A stretch of 64,000 nt of DNA from Sporobacter sp963677825 (GTDB lineage Bacteria > Bacillota > Clostridia > Oscillospirales > Oscillospiraceae): positions 930,001 through 994,000 of the forward strand of contig CAXXEF010000001.1 of NCBI GenBank assembly GCA_963677825.2, read 5' to 3'. Position 1 is the stretch's first letter; each line of letters opens with the position of its first letter. Below are positions 7,986 through 15,621 of the stretch, piece by piece. Under the pieces are notes generated by a model. The model had not been told where the DNA came from. It did not search any database and worked only from the letters and a program-made list of their open reading frames with translations. The position numbers and the translations under genes were made by a program.

Positions 7986-8927
7986 TCAACACTTTGTGCT
8001 TCCCCGATCCGCTCCGACGCCAAATAAGTGCTCAACCGCGTCCGGCAGCGACGCCTTGACTGTTAGGTATTCGCCTGACAGCGGCAGTGTCAGTGACACA
8101 CGTCGGGCGTGCAGTGCCTGTGTATCGATGCCAAGCGCCGCCGACAGCGTCCGGGATGCTGCCGTATAATACAGCACGTCGCCGAGGATAGGGTGCCCGG
8201 CGTCGTGACAGTGTACGCGGATCTGATGCGTCCGCCCTGTCTCCAGTGTCAGGCGCAGCAGCGACACCGGCAGCCCATTCACGTTTCGGACGCCCAGCGT
8301 CTCGTAGTACGTGACGGCACGCTGACCGTCCGGCGCGACGATGCGGCGCATATCGCGTTCCTGAAGGCGTCGAATCGGCCGGTCGATGACGCCGGTCGGC
8401 TCGTCCACTACGCCGTAGACGAGCGCAAGATAGACCTTTTTCGCGTCCTGCTGACCGAGCGCGTGCGACAGCCGCGCTTTCATGTAGCTGTTGGCGGCGA
8501 ATACGACAACGCCGGACGTATCGCGGTCGAGCCGCCCGACGGCGTGGCAGCGCCCGTCGCCCGTCGTGCGCAACAGATATCCGGCGACACGGTTGGCCAG
8601 CGTGCCGGTGTACCGCGCACGCGAGGGATGCGTCAGCAGCCCTGCCGGTTTGTTAACGGCCAGCATGCCGTTTTCTTCATACAGAATATTAAGGTCGCCG
8701 TCTTCCGGGACGACGTCGCACGGCGGCTCAGCTGCCGCGAGATCCGCCGTCACAATCTCCCCGGGCTCGACGATCCGATTCGAGAACACAGGTTGTCCGT
8801 CTACGAAAATCGCGCCGGCCTGTTTGAGCCGGCGCGTCAGCGTTTCCGATATCATCAGCTCGCGGCGCAGGATCGTATAGACGGTTTTGCCCGAATCCTG
8901 CTCGCCTGCCGTATACGACAAATTCAT
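7986..8927 (-). CDS. RluA-family 23S rRNA pseudouridine synthase
   Basis: A 313-residue enzyme that isomerises uridines in RNA. An S4-like RNA-binding region occupies about 1-75 (MISETLTRRLKQAGAIFVDG), followed by the catalytic domain with HAVGRLDRDTSGV (about 133-145), in which the Asp after RL is the catalytic residue. VNKPAGLLTHPS and GRTHQIRVH are further family motifs. Length fits RluD/RluC-like proteins; the exact target uridine cannot be told. It is the last gene of a minus-strand run starting with ddl and starts seven bases after the preceding stop. Confidence 0.93.
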   Translation of the reverse strand: MNLSYTAGEQDSGKTVYTILRRELMISETLTRRLKQAGAIFVDGQPVFSNRIVEPGEIVTADLAAAEPPCDVVPEDGDLNILYEENGMLAVNKPAGLLTHPSRARYTGTLANRVAGYLLRTTGDGRCHAVGRLDRDTSGVVVFAANSYMKARLSHALGQQDAKKVYLALVYGVVDEPTGVIDRPIRRLQERDMRRIVAPDGQRAVTYYETLGVRNVNGLPVSLLRLTLETGRTHQIRVHCHDAGHPILGDVLYYTAASRTLSAALGIDTQALHARRVSLTLPLSGEYLTVKASLPDAVEHLFGVGADRGSTKC

Positions 8928-8934
8928 AACATTC

Positions 8935-9546
8935 TCATCCGTTCAGTGCCATGTCTTTAGGAAAATACTTATTTACCAGCATCTCGGCTTCCGCGAGCCA
9001 TTTTTGCCGCTGGCTCAAATCGCTGTCGGCCACGACGCGGAACATGCGCCGGTCATACACATCGATACCGCAGAAGCTAAAAATACAGTCTTTCCAAAGG
9101 CGGTGCAGCGGATCGCCGAACACCTCATTTTCACGATCTTCCGACGTATTTGACGTGTTGAAAACAAGCCCGGCCTTGGCTTTGAGCAAACCGACGGGCA
9201 CACCACCGCCCGCGTCGCCTTCTGAAAACCTATAGGCGATGTTTTCGCGCAATACACGGTCAATCCAGCCTTTAAGAATAGCCGGGGCCTGACCCCACCA
9301 GTTAGGATGAATAACAATCAACCCGTCCGCCTGAACGATTTCCTTCTGATGCACGGCAACAAGCGGATCATTGGTAACGCCGCCGGACAGCTCGTCCCCG
9401 GGTATTACCGGATCGAACCGCTCCCCGGCCAGATCGTGATACCGGACATCGTGCCCGTTTTGTTGAAGCCGTAACACAACCGTATCTGCAATCGCCGCAT
9501 TGAGGCTGCCGCGATAGGGATGACCTAAAATAACGGAAATACGCAT
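8935..9546 (-). CDS. Flavodoxin-fold NAD(P)H dehydrogenase (quinone) family protein
   Basis: A 203-residue protein of the KefF/MdaB/YwrO family of flavin-dependent two-electron quinone reductases. It opens with MRISVILGHPYRGSLN, the FMN phosphate-binding start, and has HPNWWGQAPAILKGWIDRV in the middle, a conserved signature. The ATG at 9546 is chosen for AGGAGG five bases upstream; a start nine codons further up lacks one. It follows murF by 36 bases. Confidence 0.9.
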   Translation of the reverse strand: MRISVILGHPYRGSLNAAIADTVVLRLQQNGHDVRYHDLAGERFDPVIPGDELSGGVTNDPLVAVHQKEIVQADGLIVIHPNWWGQAPAILKGWIDRVLRENIAYRFSEGDAGGGVPVGLLKAKAGLVFNTSNTSEDRENEVFGDPLHRLWKDCIFSFCGIDVYDRRMFRVVADSDLSQRQKWLAEAEMLVNKYFPKDMALNG

Positions 9547-9582
9547 GTTTGCCTCCTGCTGAAACCGCTGCACTCGGACGTC

Positions 9583-10956
9583 TCAGCTCAGTTTTTTCAG
9601 TGCGTCGGCGAGCTCCGCAAAACGCATCCCGTTGGAGGCCTTGACGAGCACGTTGTCGCCTCTTTTAATCAGCGACGGCAAACGCTCAAGCAGCGCCTCC
9701 CGCAGCGGAAAATGATATGCTTCGATCTCTCGGCCTGTCGACACCAACCCTTTGAATATATATTCAGCCTTCGCGCCCACGCAGATCAAGCAGTCGATGC
9801 CGCTTTCCGCGGCCAGCACGCCGATGCTTCGATGCAAATCGTCTGAGCCGGCGCCGAGCTCGAGCATATCGCCGAAGATGGCGACCTTGCGCCCCTCGAG
9901 CGCACACAGCGACGCGATCGATGCGGCCATCGAGTTGGGATTGGCGTTATAGCAGTCCTCAATCAGGGTGATGTAGCCGGTATCAACGACATTAGCGCGC
10001 GCACCGACCGGCTTGTAGTTCAGTAAACCAAGACGAATCTCCTCGTCCGTCAGGCCAAGGCTACGTCCGACAGCCGCAGCAGCCGCGGCGGCAAGCGCCA
10101 TGTGCCGCCCGAACGCGGGTATAAAGACGTGAAAGCGTCCATTTTTGCTAACGATATCGCACGCGACGCCGTCCAGCCCGGACAATTCAATATTCTCCGC
10201 GCGGACATCGTTCTGCGCATCAAATCCAAATGTGATCGTGCGGGCAGCCGGATCATACGCGCGCAAAAGCGCATCGTCGCCGCTGAGGACGGCAAGGCTG
10301 TCCGGCGGCATGAAATCGAAGATTTCCGTCTTGGCTTTCAGCACACCGTCCAAGTCGCGTAAATTGTCAAGATGGCAGTAGCCGATGGCTGTAATGATCG
10401 CGACGTCGGGCCGGACCATGTCGGCCAGGCGGCTCATCTCGCCAAAGTCGCTGATCCCCATCTCGATCACCGCCACTTCGTGTTCTGCCTGCAGCGACAG
10501 CAACGTCAGCGGCACACCGATTTCATTGTTGAGATTTTCCGGCGTTTTGAGCACGTTGAATTTCTGCGCTAAAACGGCCGCCGTCATTTCCTTAGCCGTC
10601 GTCTTACCAACGCTGCCGGTCACACCGATGACCGGGATGCTGAACAAGCTGCGGTAATACTTGCCGAGTGCCTTGAGCGCCGTCAGCGTCGACGGGACGA
10701 GCACGTACGGCACAGCCGGATCGTCAAGCTCGCGCTCAACAAGACAGCAGACGGCGCCGGCGGCGGCCGCTTTGCCAGCAAAGTCGTGCCCGTCGACGCG
10801 CGCACCTTGTATACACACGAACAAACATCCGCTGAACGCATCGCGGTTGTCGCGCACGACGCCGGTGATGCACACCTCACGCTGCGCGTCGTCACCGACG
10901 TACGACCCGCCGGTGACACGGGCAATTGTTTCAAGTGTCAGCGGTTTCATCGCCAT
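9583..10956 (-). CDS. murF: UDP-N-acetylmuramoyl-tripeptide--D-alanyl-D-alanine ligase
   Basis: Mur ligase of 457 residues that adds D-Ala-D-Ala to the peptidoglycan precursor in the cytoplasm. The N-terminal substrate domain (1-100) is followed by the ATP-binding GVTGSVGKTT (111-120), VIEMGISDFGE, and the C-terminal YNANPNSMAASI and FGDMLELG motifs typical of MurF. It starts 12 bases after the ddl stop with GGGGAG before ATG, so its substrate-making partner lies in the same operon. Confidence 0.96.
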   Translation of the reverse strand: MAMKPLTLETIARVTGGSYVGDDAQREVCITGVVRDNRDAFSGCLFVCIQGARVDGHDFAGKAAAAGAVCCLVERELDDPAVPYVLVPSTLTALKALGKYYRSLFSIPVIGVTGSVGKTTAKEMTAAVLAQKFNVLKTPENLNNEIGVPLTLLSLQAEHEVAVIEMGISDFGEMSRLADMVRPDVAIITAIGYCHLDNLRDLDGVLKAKTEIFDFMPPDSLAVLSGDDALLRAYDPAARTITFGFDAQNDVRAENIELSGLDGVACDIVSKNGRFHVFIPAFGRHMALAAAAAAAVGRSLGLTDEEIRLGLLNYKPVGARANVVDTGYITLIEDCYNANPNSMAASIASLCALEGRKVAIFGDMLELGAGSDDLHRSIGVLAAESGIDCLICVGAKAEYIFKGLVSTGREIEAYHFPLREALLERLPSLIKRGDNVLVKASNGMRFAELADALKKLS

Positions 10957-10968
10957 TCGGCTTCTCCC

Positions 10969-12006
10969 CTACTTCTCGTATTTCTTCAGTGACGTTTGAA
11001 TGATCGTCTCACACAGATCTTCAAACGTCATGCCAACGGCAGCGGCCTCCTGCGGTAGGAGGCTAAGCGGCGTCAGGCCGGGCAGCGTGTTGGCCTCCAG
11101 GCACCAGACCTCACCGCTGTTGTCCACGATAAAGTCCATCCGCCCATAGACGTCCAGCTTTAAGACGGCAAAGACCTTAAGCGCCACTTCCTGGAGCTTT
11201 TCAGTAATATGCTGCGAAAAATCAGCCGGGCAGTATTCGTCGGTCATGCCCGTCTGATATTTGTTTTTATAGTCGTAGAAGCCTTCCTTCGGGCACAATT
11301 CGATGACAGGTAGCGCACGACCCTCAAGAACACCAACCGAGCATTCGCGGCCTGTTATGTACTGCTCCACGATGACATCATCCTCGTAATGAAAGGCCAG
11401 GTTCAATGCTGCTGGATATTCTGCCGGCGTATTGACGATGGAAACCCCCACCGAGCTGCCTCGCGAACTGGGCTTGACAACGCATGGGAACCCGACGTCT
11501 TTAGCATCGTCATCGTATTTATTAACTGAGATACCAGCCGGTGTATGAATGCCGCTTTGCTGAAACAGCTTCTTTGCAATCTCTTTATTCATCGCAATGG
11601 CGCTGCCGAGCGGGCCGCTGCCGGTATATTGGATACCCGCCAGGTCGAAGGCCGCCTGAATCTTGCCGTCTTCCCCGTCCTCGCCGTGCAGCGCGAGGAA
11701 TACGATGTCGGCGGCGCGGCAGACCTCGAGAACATTATCGCCCATGCGCGCGTCATCATCCTGTTTGCGGCGGGCTTTCACCGCTGCCAAATCCGGTTCT
11801 TCTTCGGAAACGGCGGCAAGTTTGTCGTCAACTATCGTTTCAAATATATCCTTAGGATCATTATATAAATCAGGATAGCCGAAAAAAAGATCCACCAAGA
11901 CCGCCTTGTGACCGCGCCGGCGCAGGGCCGCGACGACCAGTGAACCGCTTGTAATCGATACATCCCGTTCGGCGGACAGTCCGCCGCATAATACTACGAT
12001 GTTCAT
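10969..12006 (-). CDS. ddl: D-alanine--D-alanine ligase
   Basis: ATP-grasp ligase of 345 residues that makes D-Ala-D-Ala for MurF. Visible motifs are LCGGLSAERDVS at the N-terminus, LHGEDGEDG (about 110), FPCVVKPSSRGSSVGVS (about 175) and the C-terminal metal-binding ECLEANTLPG-like region (WCLEANTLPGLTPLSLLPQ). GGAGG precedes the ATG. First gene of the ddl-murF run. Confidence 0.96.
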   Translation of the reverse strand: MNIVVLCGGLSAERDVSITSGSLVVAALRRRGHKAVLVDLFFGYPDLYNDPKDIFETIVDDKLAAVSEEEPDLAAVKARRKQDDDARMGDNVLEVCRAADIVFLALHGEDGEDGKIQAAFDLAGIQYTGSGPLGSAIAMNKEIAKKLFQQSGIHTPAGISVNKYDDDAKDVGFPCVVKPSSRGSSVGVSIVNTPAEYPAALNLAFHYEDDVIVEQYITGRECSVGVLEGRALPVIELCPKEGFYDYKNKYQTGMTDEYCPADFSQHITEKLQEVALKVFAVLKLDVYGRMDFIVDNSGEVWCLEANTLPGLTPLSLLPQEAAAVGMTFEDLCETIIQTSLKKYEK

Positions 12007-12129
12007 AAAGGCCTCCGAATTGAGACAATTGCGCCCACAGACGCTTCTTCATACTATACACCAAGGCCGTCGTTTATACAATCAAAAACACTGTTGACAA
12101 TCATCGTATAATAGACGTTGCCTCTACTG

Positions 12130-12178
12130 GCGATATGGCGGCATAGCTCAGTTGGCTAAAGCAATCGGTTCACACCCG
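12130..12178 (+). pseudogene. Truncated 5' half of tRNA-Met (left copy of direct repeat)
   Basis: Forty-nine bases that match 13801-13849 with three mismatches, the first 29 bases being identical. The match runs from seven bases before tRNA-Met to just past its anticodon loop and then stops abruptly. The remaining 3' half is absent here. One of the mismatches changes the anticodon from CAT to CAC. A TATAAT lies 24 bases upstream of the repeat. Confidence 0.85.
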
Positions 12179-12249
12179 ACAAGTAACAGTAGATGATGCT
12201 ATTTGACGTTATTCGATGCTAATTGATGGTACATGATAGATAATAGTAA

Positions 12250-12471
12250 TTACAAACAGACCGATTGGTAATAAAAGACACCGAAATTTCGGTGTCTTTT
12301 ATATGTATAGCTCGAGTAATTTTGCTGTATCCACTCACGCAGCTTGCTAGGCACTACGCTTGTCTCTCTCCCGACATGCATAACAGGAAATCCGTCATTC
12401 TTAACGATTGCACGCGCCTTGGCTTCTCCACACTTAATTGGTTCCGTTTTCGGGGAGCAGGACAAATCCAA
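12250..12471 (-). pseudogene. Excisionase-like remnant
   Basis: The translated stretch AKARAIVKNDGFPVMHVGRE ... VVPSKLREWIQ is the second half of an excisionase/MerR-type HTH protein (the turn GFPV-x-x-GR and the closing helix). No proper start is present: the frame opens with TTG inside a hairpin arm. The C-terminus reads through a perfect 28-bp palindrome (12273-12300), suggesting the original stop was lost. A decayed integrase partner of a former element is the likely explanation. Confidence 0.6.
12273..12300. terminator. Perfect 28-bp palindrome (terminator-like)
   Basis: AAAAGACACCGAAA is followed directly by its reverse complement, with A and T runs at the ends. It could end transcription in either direction, inside the decayed island. 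Confidence 0.55.
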
Positions 12472-12526
12472 AACCCCATGTTCTCAACGTATCTCGCCAC
12501 AAAATACGTTGAAAACATGGGGTTTT
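12470..12526. repeat. Long hairpin, module A
   Basis: Arms 12470-12492 and 12504-12526 pair over 23 bases with one mismatch; the loop is CTCGCCACAAA. A very similar hairpin with loop CTCACCACAAA lies at 12995-13050. On the minus strand each follows a tRNA-like 3' half. Confidence 0.85.
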
Positions 12527-12529
12527 TCT

Positions 12530-12583
12530 TGGAACTCGCAGCCGGATTTGAACCATAAGCTGTGTATTACGAATTCGCATAAA
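12530..12583 (-). pseudogene. tRNA-like 3' half, module A (degenerate)
   Basis: On the minus strand it reads TTCGTAAT, then an extra-loop-like segment, GGTTCAAATCC (T loop), and ends GAGTTCCA. The T stem is broken. It matches the layout of module B (13054-13102): an anticodon-loop-like start, 3' half, CCA, then a hairpin. Confidence 0.5.
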
Positions 12584-12602
12584 GCCTCTGGCGCGGTTAT
12601 AC

Positions 12603-12758
12603 TTATGCTGCTTTTGTCTTTTTCGCCTTTTTGCTTTTATCCGTAGCCTTATTGTTTAGCATATAAAGCAAATAATCTTCATCTTCATTTAAATATTCTT
12701 TACGAACCGCAGTATATACCGCTGTGTTCTGCAGTTTCTCATTCAGTTTCTTTAACAT
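12603..12758 (-). CDS. Small Lys-rich hypothetical protein
   Basis: A 51-residue protein starting MLKKLNEKLQN with a well-placed AGGAG eight bases upstream. An acidic middle (NEDEDY) is followed by a Lys/Ala-rich tail (KSKKAKKTKAA). I do not recognise it. It lies in the AT-rich island between the two tRNA-hairpin modules and is the only frame there with a good binding site. Confidence 0.5.
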   Translation of the reverse strand: MLKKLNEKLQNTAVYTAVRKEYLNEDEDYLLYMLNNKATDKSKKAKKTKAA

Positions 12759-12994
12759 ACAAAATCTCCTACTTGTGTTTATTACTTTAATTATATTATA
12801 CAACTTTCTGGCGCAATGTAAATAGAGATAGCTGACTAATTGCACTATCCAAATCAGCTTATTTTGTGCATATTAAACAAACTGTATGTTATTTATTTAC
12901 AATATAAGGCTAATCACATTGTTAATCATGCTCTAAACAGTCTCTTCTGATGCTGTTTACATAATATCGACTATATATTACCGCCGAAAAAACC

Positions 12995-13050
12995 AAAGCC
13001 CCTGTCCTCTACGTATCTCACCACAAAATACGTTGAAAACAGGGGCTTTT
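12995..13050. repeat. Long hairpin, module B
   Basis: AAAGCCCCTGT...ACGTAT pairs with ATACGT...ACAGGGGCTTT around the loop CTCACCACAAA; five central bases do not pair. Related to module A at 12470-12526. Confidence 0.8.
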
Positions 13051-13053
13051 CGA

Positions 13054-13102
13054 TGGAGCTGGTAGTCAGACTCAAACTGACGACCTGCGCATTACGAATA
13101 AG
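13054..13102 (-). pseudogene. 3' half of tRNA-Thr (CGT), module B
   Basis: On the minus strand: anticodon loop TTCGTAA, AGGTC, an intact T arm GTCAG-TTTGAGT-CTGAC, acceptor strand TACCAGC, then TCCA. This is what the 3' half of a tRNA-Thr with anticodon CGT looks like. The 5' half is missing and the anticodon stem is broken at the loop, as expected of an attachment-site scar. Confidence 0.7.
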
Positions 13103-13114
13103 GCTTCCCCGTTA

Positions 13115-13139
13115 GAAACCGCCCATCAAGGGCGGTTTC
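13115..13139. terminator. Hairpin after the kinase remnant
   Basis: A perfect 10-bp stem GAAACCGCCC / GGGCGGTTTC with loop ATCAA, touching the end of the kinase remnant. Confidence 0.55.
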
Positions 13140-13462
13140 TATGTTGCAGAAATGCAATATCCCTTGAACTCAGTACTTGCAGATGTAAGACAACTGTCTG
13201 GGATTTTCATTAGTCCAAAATCGGCAATTTTCACAATTATTGTATCTTCGTATTTTTTCAACAAAATATTGTTGGGGCTAATATCTCTATGTAGTCTACC
13301 TTTTGAGTGTAAGTACTCAAAAGCCTTAAGTATTTGGTTTACCATGCTTCTTCTTTCTATGTCTGTCAACGTCGAATTGTTTTTGCTTATATATTCCTCC
13401 AATGTAAAATCCATATTTTCCATAATATTTAATAAATTCGGACTATCTCTATCCGTTGACAT
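13139..13462 (-). pseudogene. Fragment of a Ser/Thr protein kinase
   Basis: A 107-residue stretch with LHRDISPNNILLK (catalytic loop, HRD with the Asn) and KIADFGL (DFG). The glycine loop and the beta-3 lysine are missing, and the frame ends before the APE motif. An in-frame stop lies about 15 codons upstream, while another frame (ending near ISTLCQRIE) seems to continue the N-lobe, so a frameshift is likely. A whole kinase domain needs about 260 residues. Decayed gene, probably non-functional. Confidence 0.7.
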
Positions 13463-13807
13463 AGCGTTGATATCATAAAATCAAAATCATCTCGCTTCAT
13501 TAAATAAAATTTAGCTGTTGCTTTTTATATAATGTCATGTTATATTATTTTAGCTTTCTGATTTAAAGACATGGTTCGCAAGAGATAGAACCGACCTCAG
13601 GCATTGTTGTAAATTATAGTAAAAACTATCTAACAAACTATCTATTTCTTGAGAATACATGGTAGTTTCTGATATGTTTCAATGATTCTCCATCTAGGTT
13701 ATAATTTCTCTCAGTTGCATCTCAAATAATTAAACATCCAAATAACCTAGTTATTGCAATAGTTTAGGACTTCCAACAAACAGCAGAAAGCACACAAATT
13801 GCGATAT
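13463..13807. other. AT-rich stretch before tRNA-Met
   Basis: No gene seen. At 13572-13603 the minus strand reads GCCTGAGGTCGG...CTCTTGCGAACCA, which resembles a further damaged tRNA 3' end; this is weak. The right copy of the 49-bp direct repeat begins at 13801. Confidence 0.4.
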
Positions 13808-13884
13808 GGCGGCATAGCTCAGTTGGCTAGAGCACTCGGTTCATACCCGTGGTGTCACTGGTTCAAATCCAGTTGCCGCTACCA
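13808..13884 (+). tRNA. tRNA-Met (CAT)
   Basis: A 77-base cloverleaf with encoded CCA. Acceptor GGCGGCA pairs with TGCCGCT; the loop TTCATAC gives CAT. The anticodon stem has a T-T mismatch. Its 5' half is duplicated at 12130-12178. It has elongator-type features, with a normal first acceptor pair. Confidence 0.92.
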
Positions 13885-13885
13885 A

Positions 13886-13911
13886 ACGGGGGCGGATGCG
13901 TCCGTCCCCCG
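13886..13911 (+). terminator. Hairpin after tRNA-Met
   Basis: ACGGGGG-CGGA pairs with TCCG-T-CCCCCGT around a 4-base loop, directly after the tRNA CCA. No T run follows, so it may be a processing stem. Confidence 0.5.
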
Positions 13912-14055
13912 TCCTTACTTCCCCGCACGCTTCCCCGCCGGAGACCGGGAGGGTGTCGAGCCGACAGGCTCGTATCTCGGGAAAACTGGTTTCTCCTAGA
14001 AATTGCGGCTGGAGCCGCAGGCGACGCATTTTCCGCAGAAAATGTCCGCAATTAA

Positions 14056-14127
14056 GGCCCGTTGGTCAAGTGGTTAAGACACCGCCCTTTCACGGCGGTA
14101 ACACGAGTTCGAGTCTCGTACGGGTCA
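14056..14127 (+). tRNA. tRNA-Glu (TTC)
   Basis: Acceptor GGCCCGT pairs with ACGGGTC; anticodon stem CCGCC/GGCGG with loop CTTTCAC gives TTC. The CCA end is not encoded. Confidence 0.94.
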
Positions 14128-14133
14128 TACGAT

Positions 14134-14175
14134 TTTTATGCCGGCCGGCCGGTATTTCAGCCGGCCGGCATAAAA
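14134..14175. other. Strong inverted repeat between tRNA-Glu and tRNA-Val
   Basis: A 16-bp perfect stem TTTTATGCCGGCCGGC / GCCGGCCGGCATAAAA with a 10-base loop. It lies between two tRNA genes read the same way and may separate or process them. Confidence 0.7.
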
Positions 14176-14199
14176 TATATTCTCCGGATAAGTTAATAC

Positions 14200-14273
14200 G
14201 GAGGCTTAGCTCAGCTGGTTAGAGCGCCTGCTTCACACGCAGGAGGTCACTGGTTCGAGTCCAGCAGTCTCCA
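14200..14273 (+). tRNA. tRNA-Val (CAC)
   Basis: Acceptor GGAGGCT pairs with AGTCTCC; anticodon stem CCTGC/GCAGG with loop TTCACAC gives CAC. The CCA end is not encoded. Confidence 0.94.
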
Positions 14274-14280
14274 TATAGAT

Positions 14281-14328
14281 AAAGCGCCTCTCAAACCCTA
14301 GTATTTATAGGGCTTCGAGGCGCTTTTC
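14281..14328 (+). terminator. Terminator of the tRNA-Met/Glu/Val cluster
   Basis: AAAGCGCCTC and CCCTA pair with TAGGG and GAGGCGCTTT in a two-part stem followed by TTTT. Confidence 0.85.
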
Positions 14329-14432
14329 CCTATACGCCCTCCAAAACGTAGCTTTGCGTTAAAGCCCCAGACCACCATTAACGTCAGAAAAACAATACCG
14401 ACACTTGCGTTAACCCCTAATGACGGTTTGTC

Positions 14433-14461
14433 TTGTTAATATTATTATTTTAAGATAATAT
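14433..14461 (+). promoter_or_regulatory. Candidate promoter of the URO-D gene
   Basis: TTGTTA and TAATAT separated by 17 bases, about 115 bases before the start codon. Confidence 0.5.
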
Positions 14462-14574
14462 AAGCAGTACGGTATACATCGCTAATGAATCAATAAAAAT
14501 ACAAATAATCGCACGATGCGCTATGAAGAACCACTGAAAACAGTTTTCTGATTATCAATTATTAGGAGGAACAT

Positions 14575-15561
14575 ATGCTGACCAAAAGACAGAACATGGT
14601 TGAGACCATAAAAGGTGGCAGCCCTGACCGGTACGTCAAAGGTTATGAAGCGCTCGCGCTTGTGCTGACGCCGTACTCGCGGACGAATTCGCAGGCGGTT
14701 AAAGGCGGCCCGCCCATCGTTAACAACTGGGGCGTTACCATCAGTTTTCCCGAAAACGCGCCTGGCCCCTTCCCCGTGCACACGCCAGATAAGATCGTCA
14801 TCAAAGACATCGACAACTGGCGCGACTACGTCACCGCGCCGCCGCTCGATTTGCCGGCAGAAGCGTGGACGGAAGTAATCGCAGAAGTTGAGAAGATCGA
14901 CCGGAACGAATATTTCGTCGCACCGTTTATCGCACCCGGCGTCTTTGAACAAAGCCACTATCTATTGGAGATCACCAACTGCCTGACCGCGTTTTACACC
15001 AATCCGGACGAGATGCACGAGATCATCGACATGATCGCGGACTGGGAAGTCCGGCTGGCTGAGCAGGTCTGCAAATATTTGAAACCCGACGCACTGTTTC
15101 ATCACGACGACTGGGGCAGCCAGACTTCGTCGTTTATATCTCCGGCGATGTTCGAGGAATTCCTCCTGCCGGCTTACAAGAAGATCTACGGGTACTATAA
15201 AGATCACGGTGTGCAGTGCATCGTCCATCATTCCGACTCGTACGGTGAGAACCTCGTGCCGTTTATGATTGATATGGGTATGGATGTCTGGCAAGGCTGC
15301 ATGTCCACAAATAACATCCCCGAGATCATCAGCAAATACGGTGACAAACTGACCATTATGGGCGGCATCGACAACGGCAAAGTCGACCGTGAGGACTGGA
15401 CGCCCGAACTCATCCATGACGAAGTGTTCAAATCCTGCCGCGCGTATGGGACAAAGCACTATATCCCGTGCACCACGATGGGCGACCCCGGCAGCATCTA
15501 CCCCGGTGTCTACGAAGCCGTTATGGACGAGATCGACAAGGCGTCGGCCGAGATGTTCTAG
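14575..15561 (+). CDS. Uroporphyrinogen decarboxylase (URO-D) family protein
   Basis: A 328-residue TIM-barrel protein of the URO-D family. In Clostridia most such stand-alone proteins act as corrinoid-dependent methyltransferases rather than in haem synthesis. Visible features: HHDDWGSQTSSFISPAMFEEF (about 181-201; a family signature), IVHHSDSYG (about 215-223), MGGIDNGK and a late Cys in YIPCTTMGDPG. The His and Cys residues could bind zinc as in MtaA. No corrinoid protein or haem genes are next to it, so the substrate is unknown. AGGAGG precedes the ATG. Confidence 0.85.
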   Translation: MLTKRQNMVETIKGGSPDRYVKGYEALALVLTPYSRTNSQAVKGGPPIVNNWGVTISFPENAPGPFPVHTPDKIVIKDIDNWRDYVTAPPLDLPAEAWTEVIAEVEKIDRNEYFVAPFIAPGVFEQSHYLLEITNCLTAFYTNPDEMHEIIDMIADWEVRLAEQVCKYLKPDALFHHDDWGSQTSSFISPAMFEEFLLPAYKKIYGYYKDHGVQCIVHHSDSYGENLVPFMIDMGMDVWQGCMSTNNIPEIISKYGDKLTIMGGIDNGKVDREDWTPELIHDEVFKSCRAYGTKHYIPCTTMGDPGSIYPGVYEAVMDEIDKASAEMF

Positions 15562-15588
15562 CGTATCTAAAAACTGCAATCCAATATC

Positions 15589-15618
15589 AAAACACCCCGC
15601 CATACGGCGGGGTGTTTT
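15589..15618. terminator. Bidirectional terminator
   Basis: AAAACACCCCGCC / GGCGGGGTGTTTT with a 4-base loop between the convergent URO-D and histidine kinase genes. Confidence 0.9.
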
Positions 15619-15621
15619 CTT

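Larger units (their letters stand above)
12759..13138. other. AT-rich island spacer with module B
   Basis: No intact gene seen. It contains the second hairpin (12995-13050), the tRNA-Thr-like 3' half (13054-13102) and the start of the 13115-13139 hairpin; the first 230 bases are low-complexity AT-rich sequence. Confidence 0.6.
14274..14574. other. Spacer between tRNA cluster and URO-D gene
   Basis: Holds the tRNA cluster terminator (14281-14328) and a candidate promoter (14433-14461). The rest is AT-rich; no gene or riboswitch recognised. Confidence 0.6.

Noticed and set aside
7810..7992. Minus-strand frame across the tRNA-Asp/tRNA-Thr spacer
   Set aside because: It is a translation of tRNA sequence; the cloverleaf structure explains the region.
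8109..8960. Long plus-strand frame opposite the RluA-family gene
   Set aside because: It has no recognisable domain or binding site and lies wholly antisense to a clear pseudouridine synthase.
12090..12112. TTGACA...TATAAT promoter before the truncated tRNA-Met
   Set aside because: The two boxes are only seven bases apart, so they cannot act together; only the TATAAT may be used.
14521..15603. Minus-strand frames opposite the URO-D gene
   Set aside because: Antisense shadows of a well-supported gene, with no motifs of their own.
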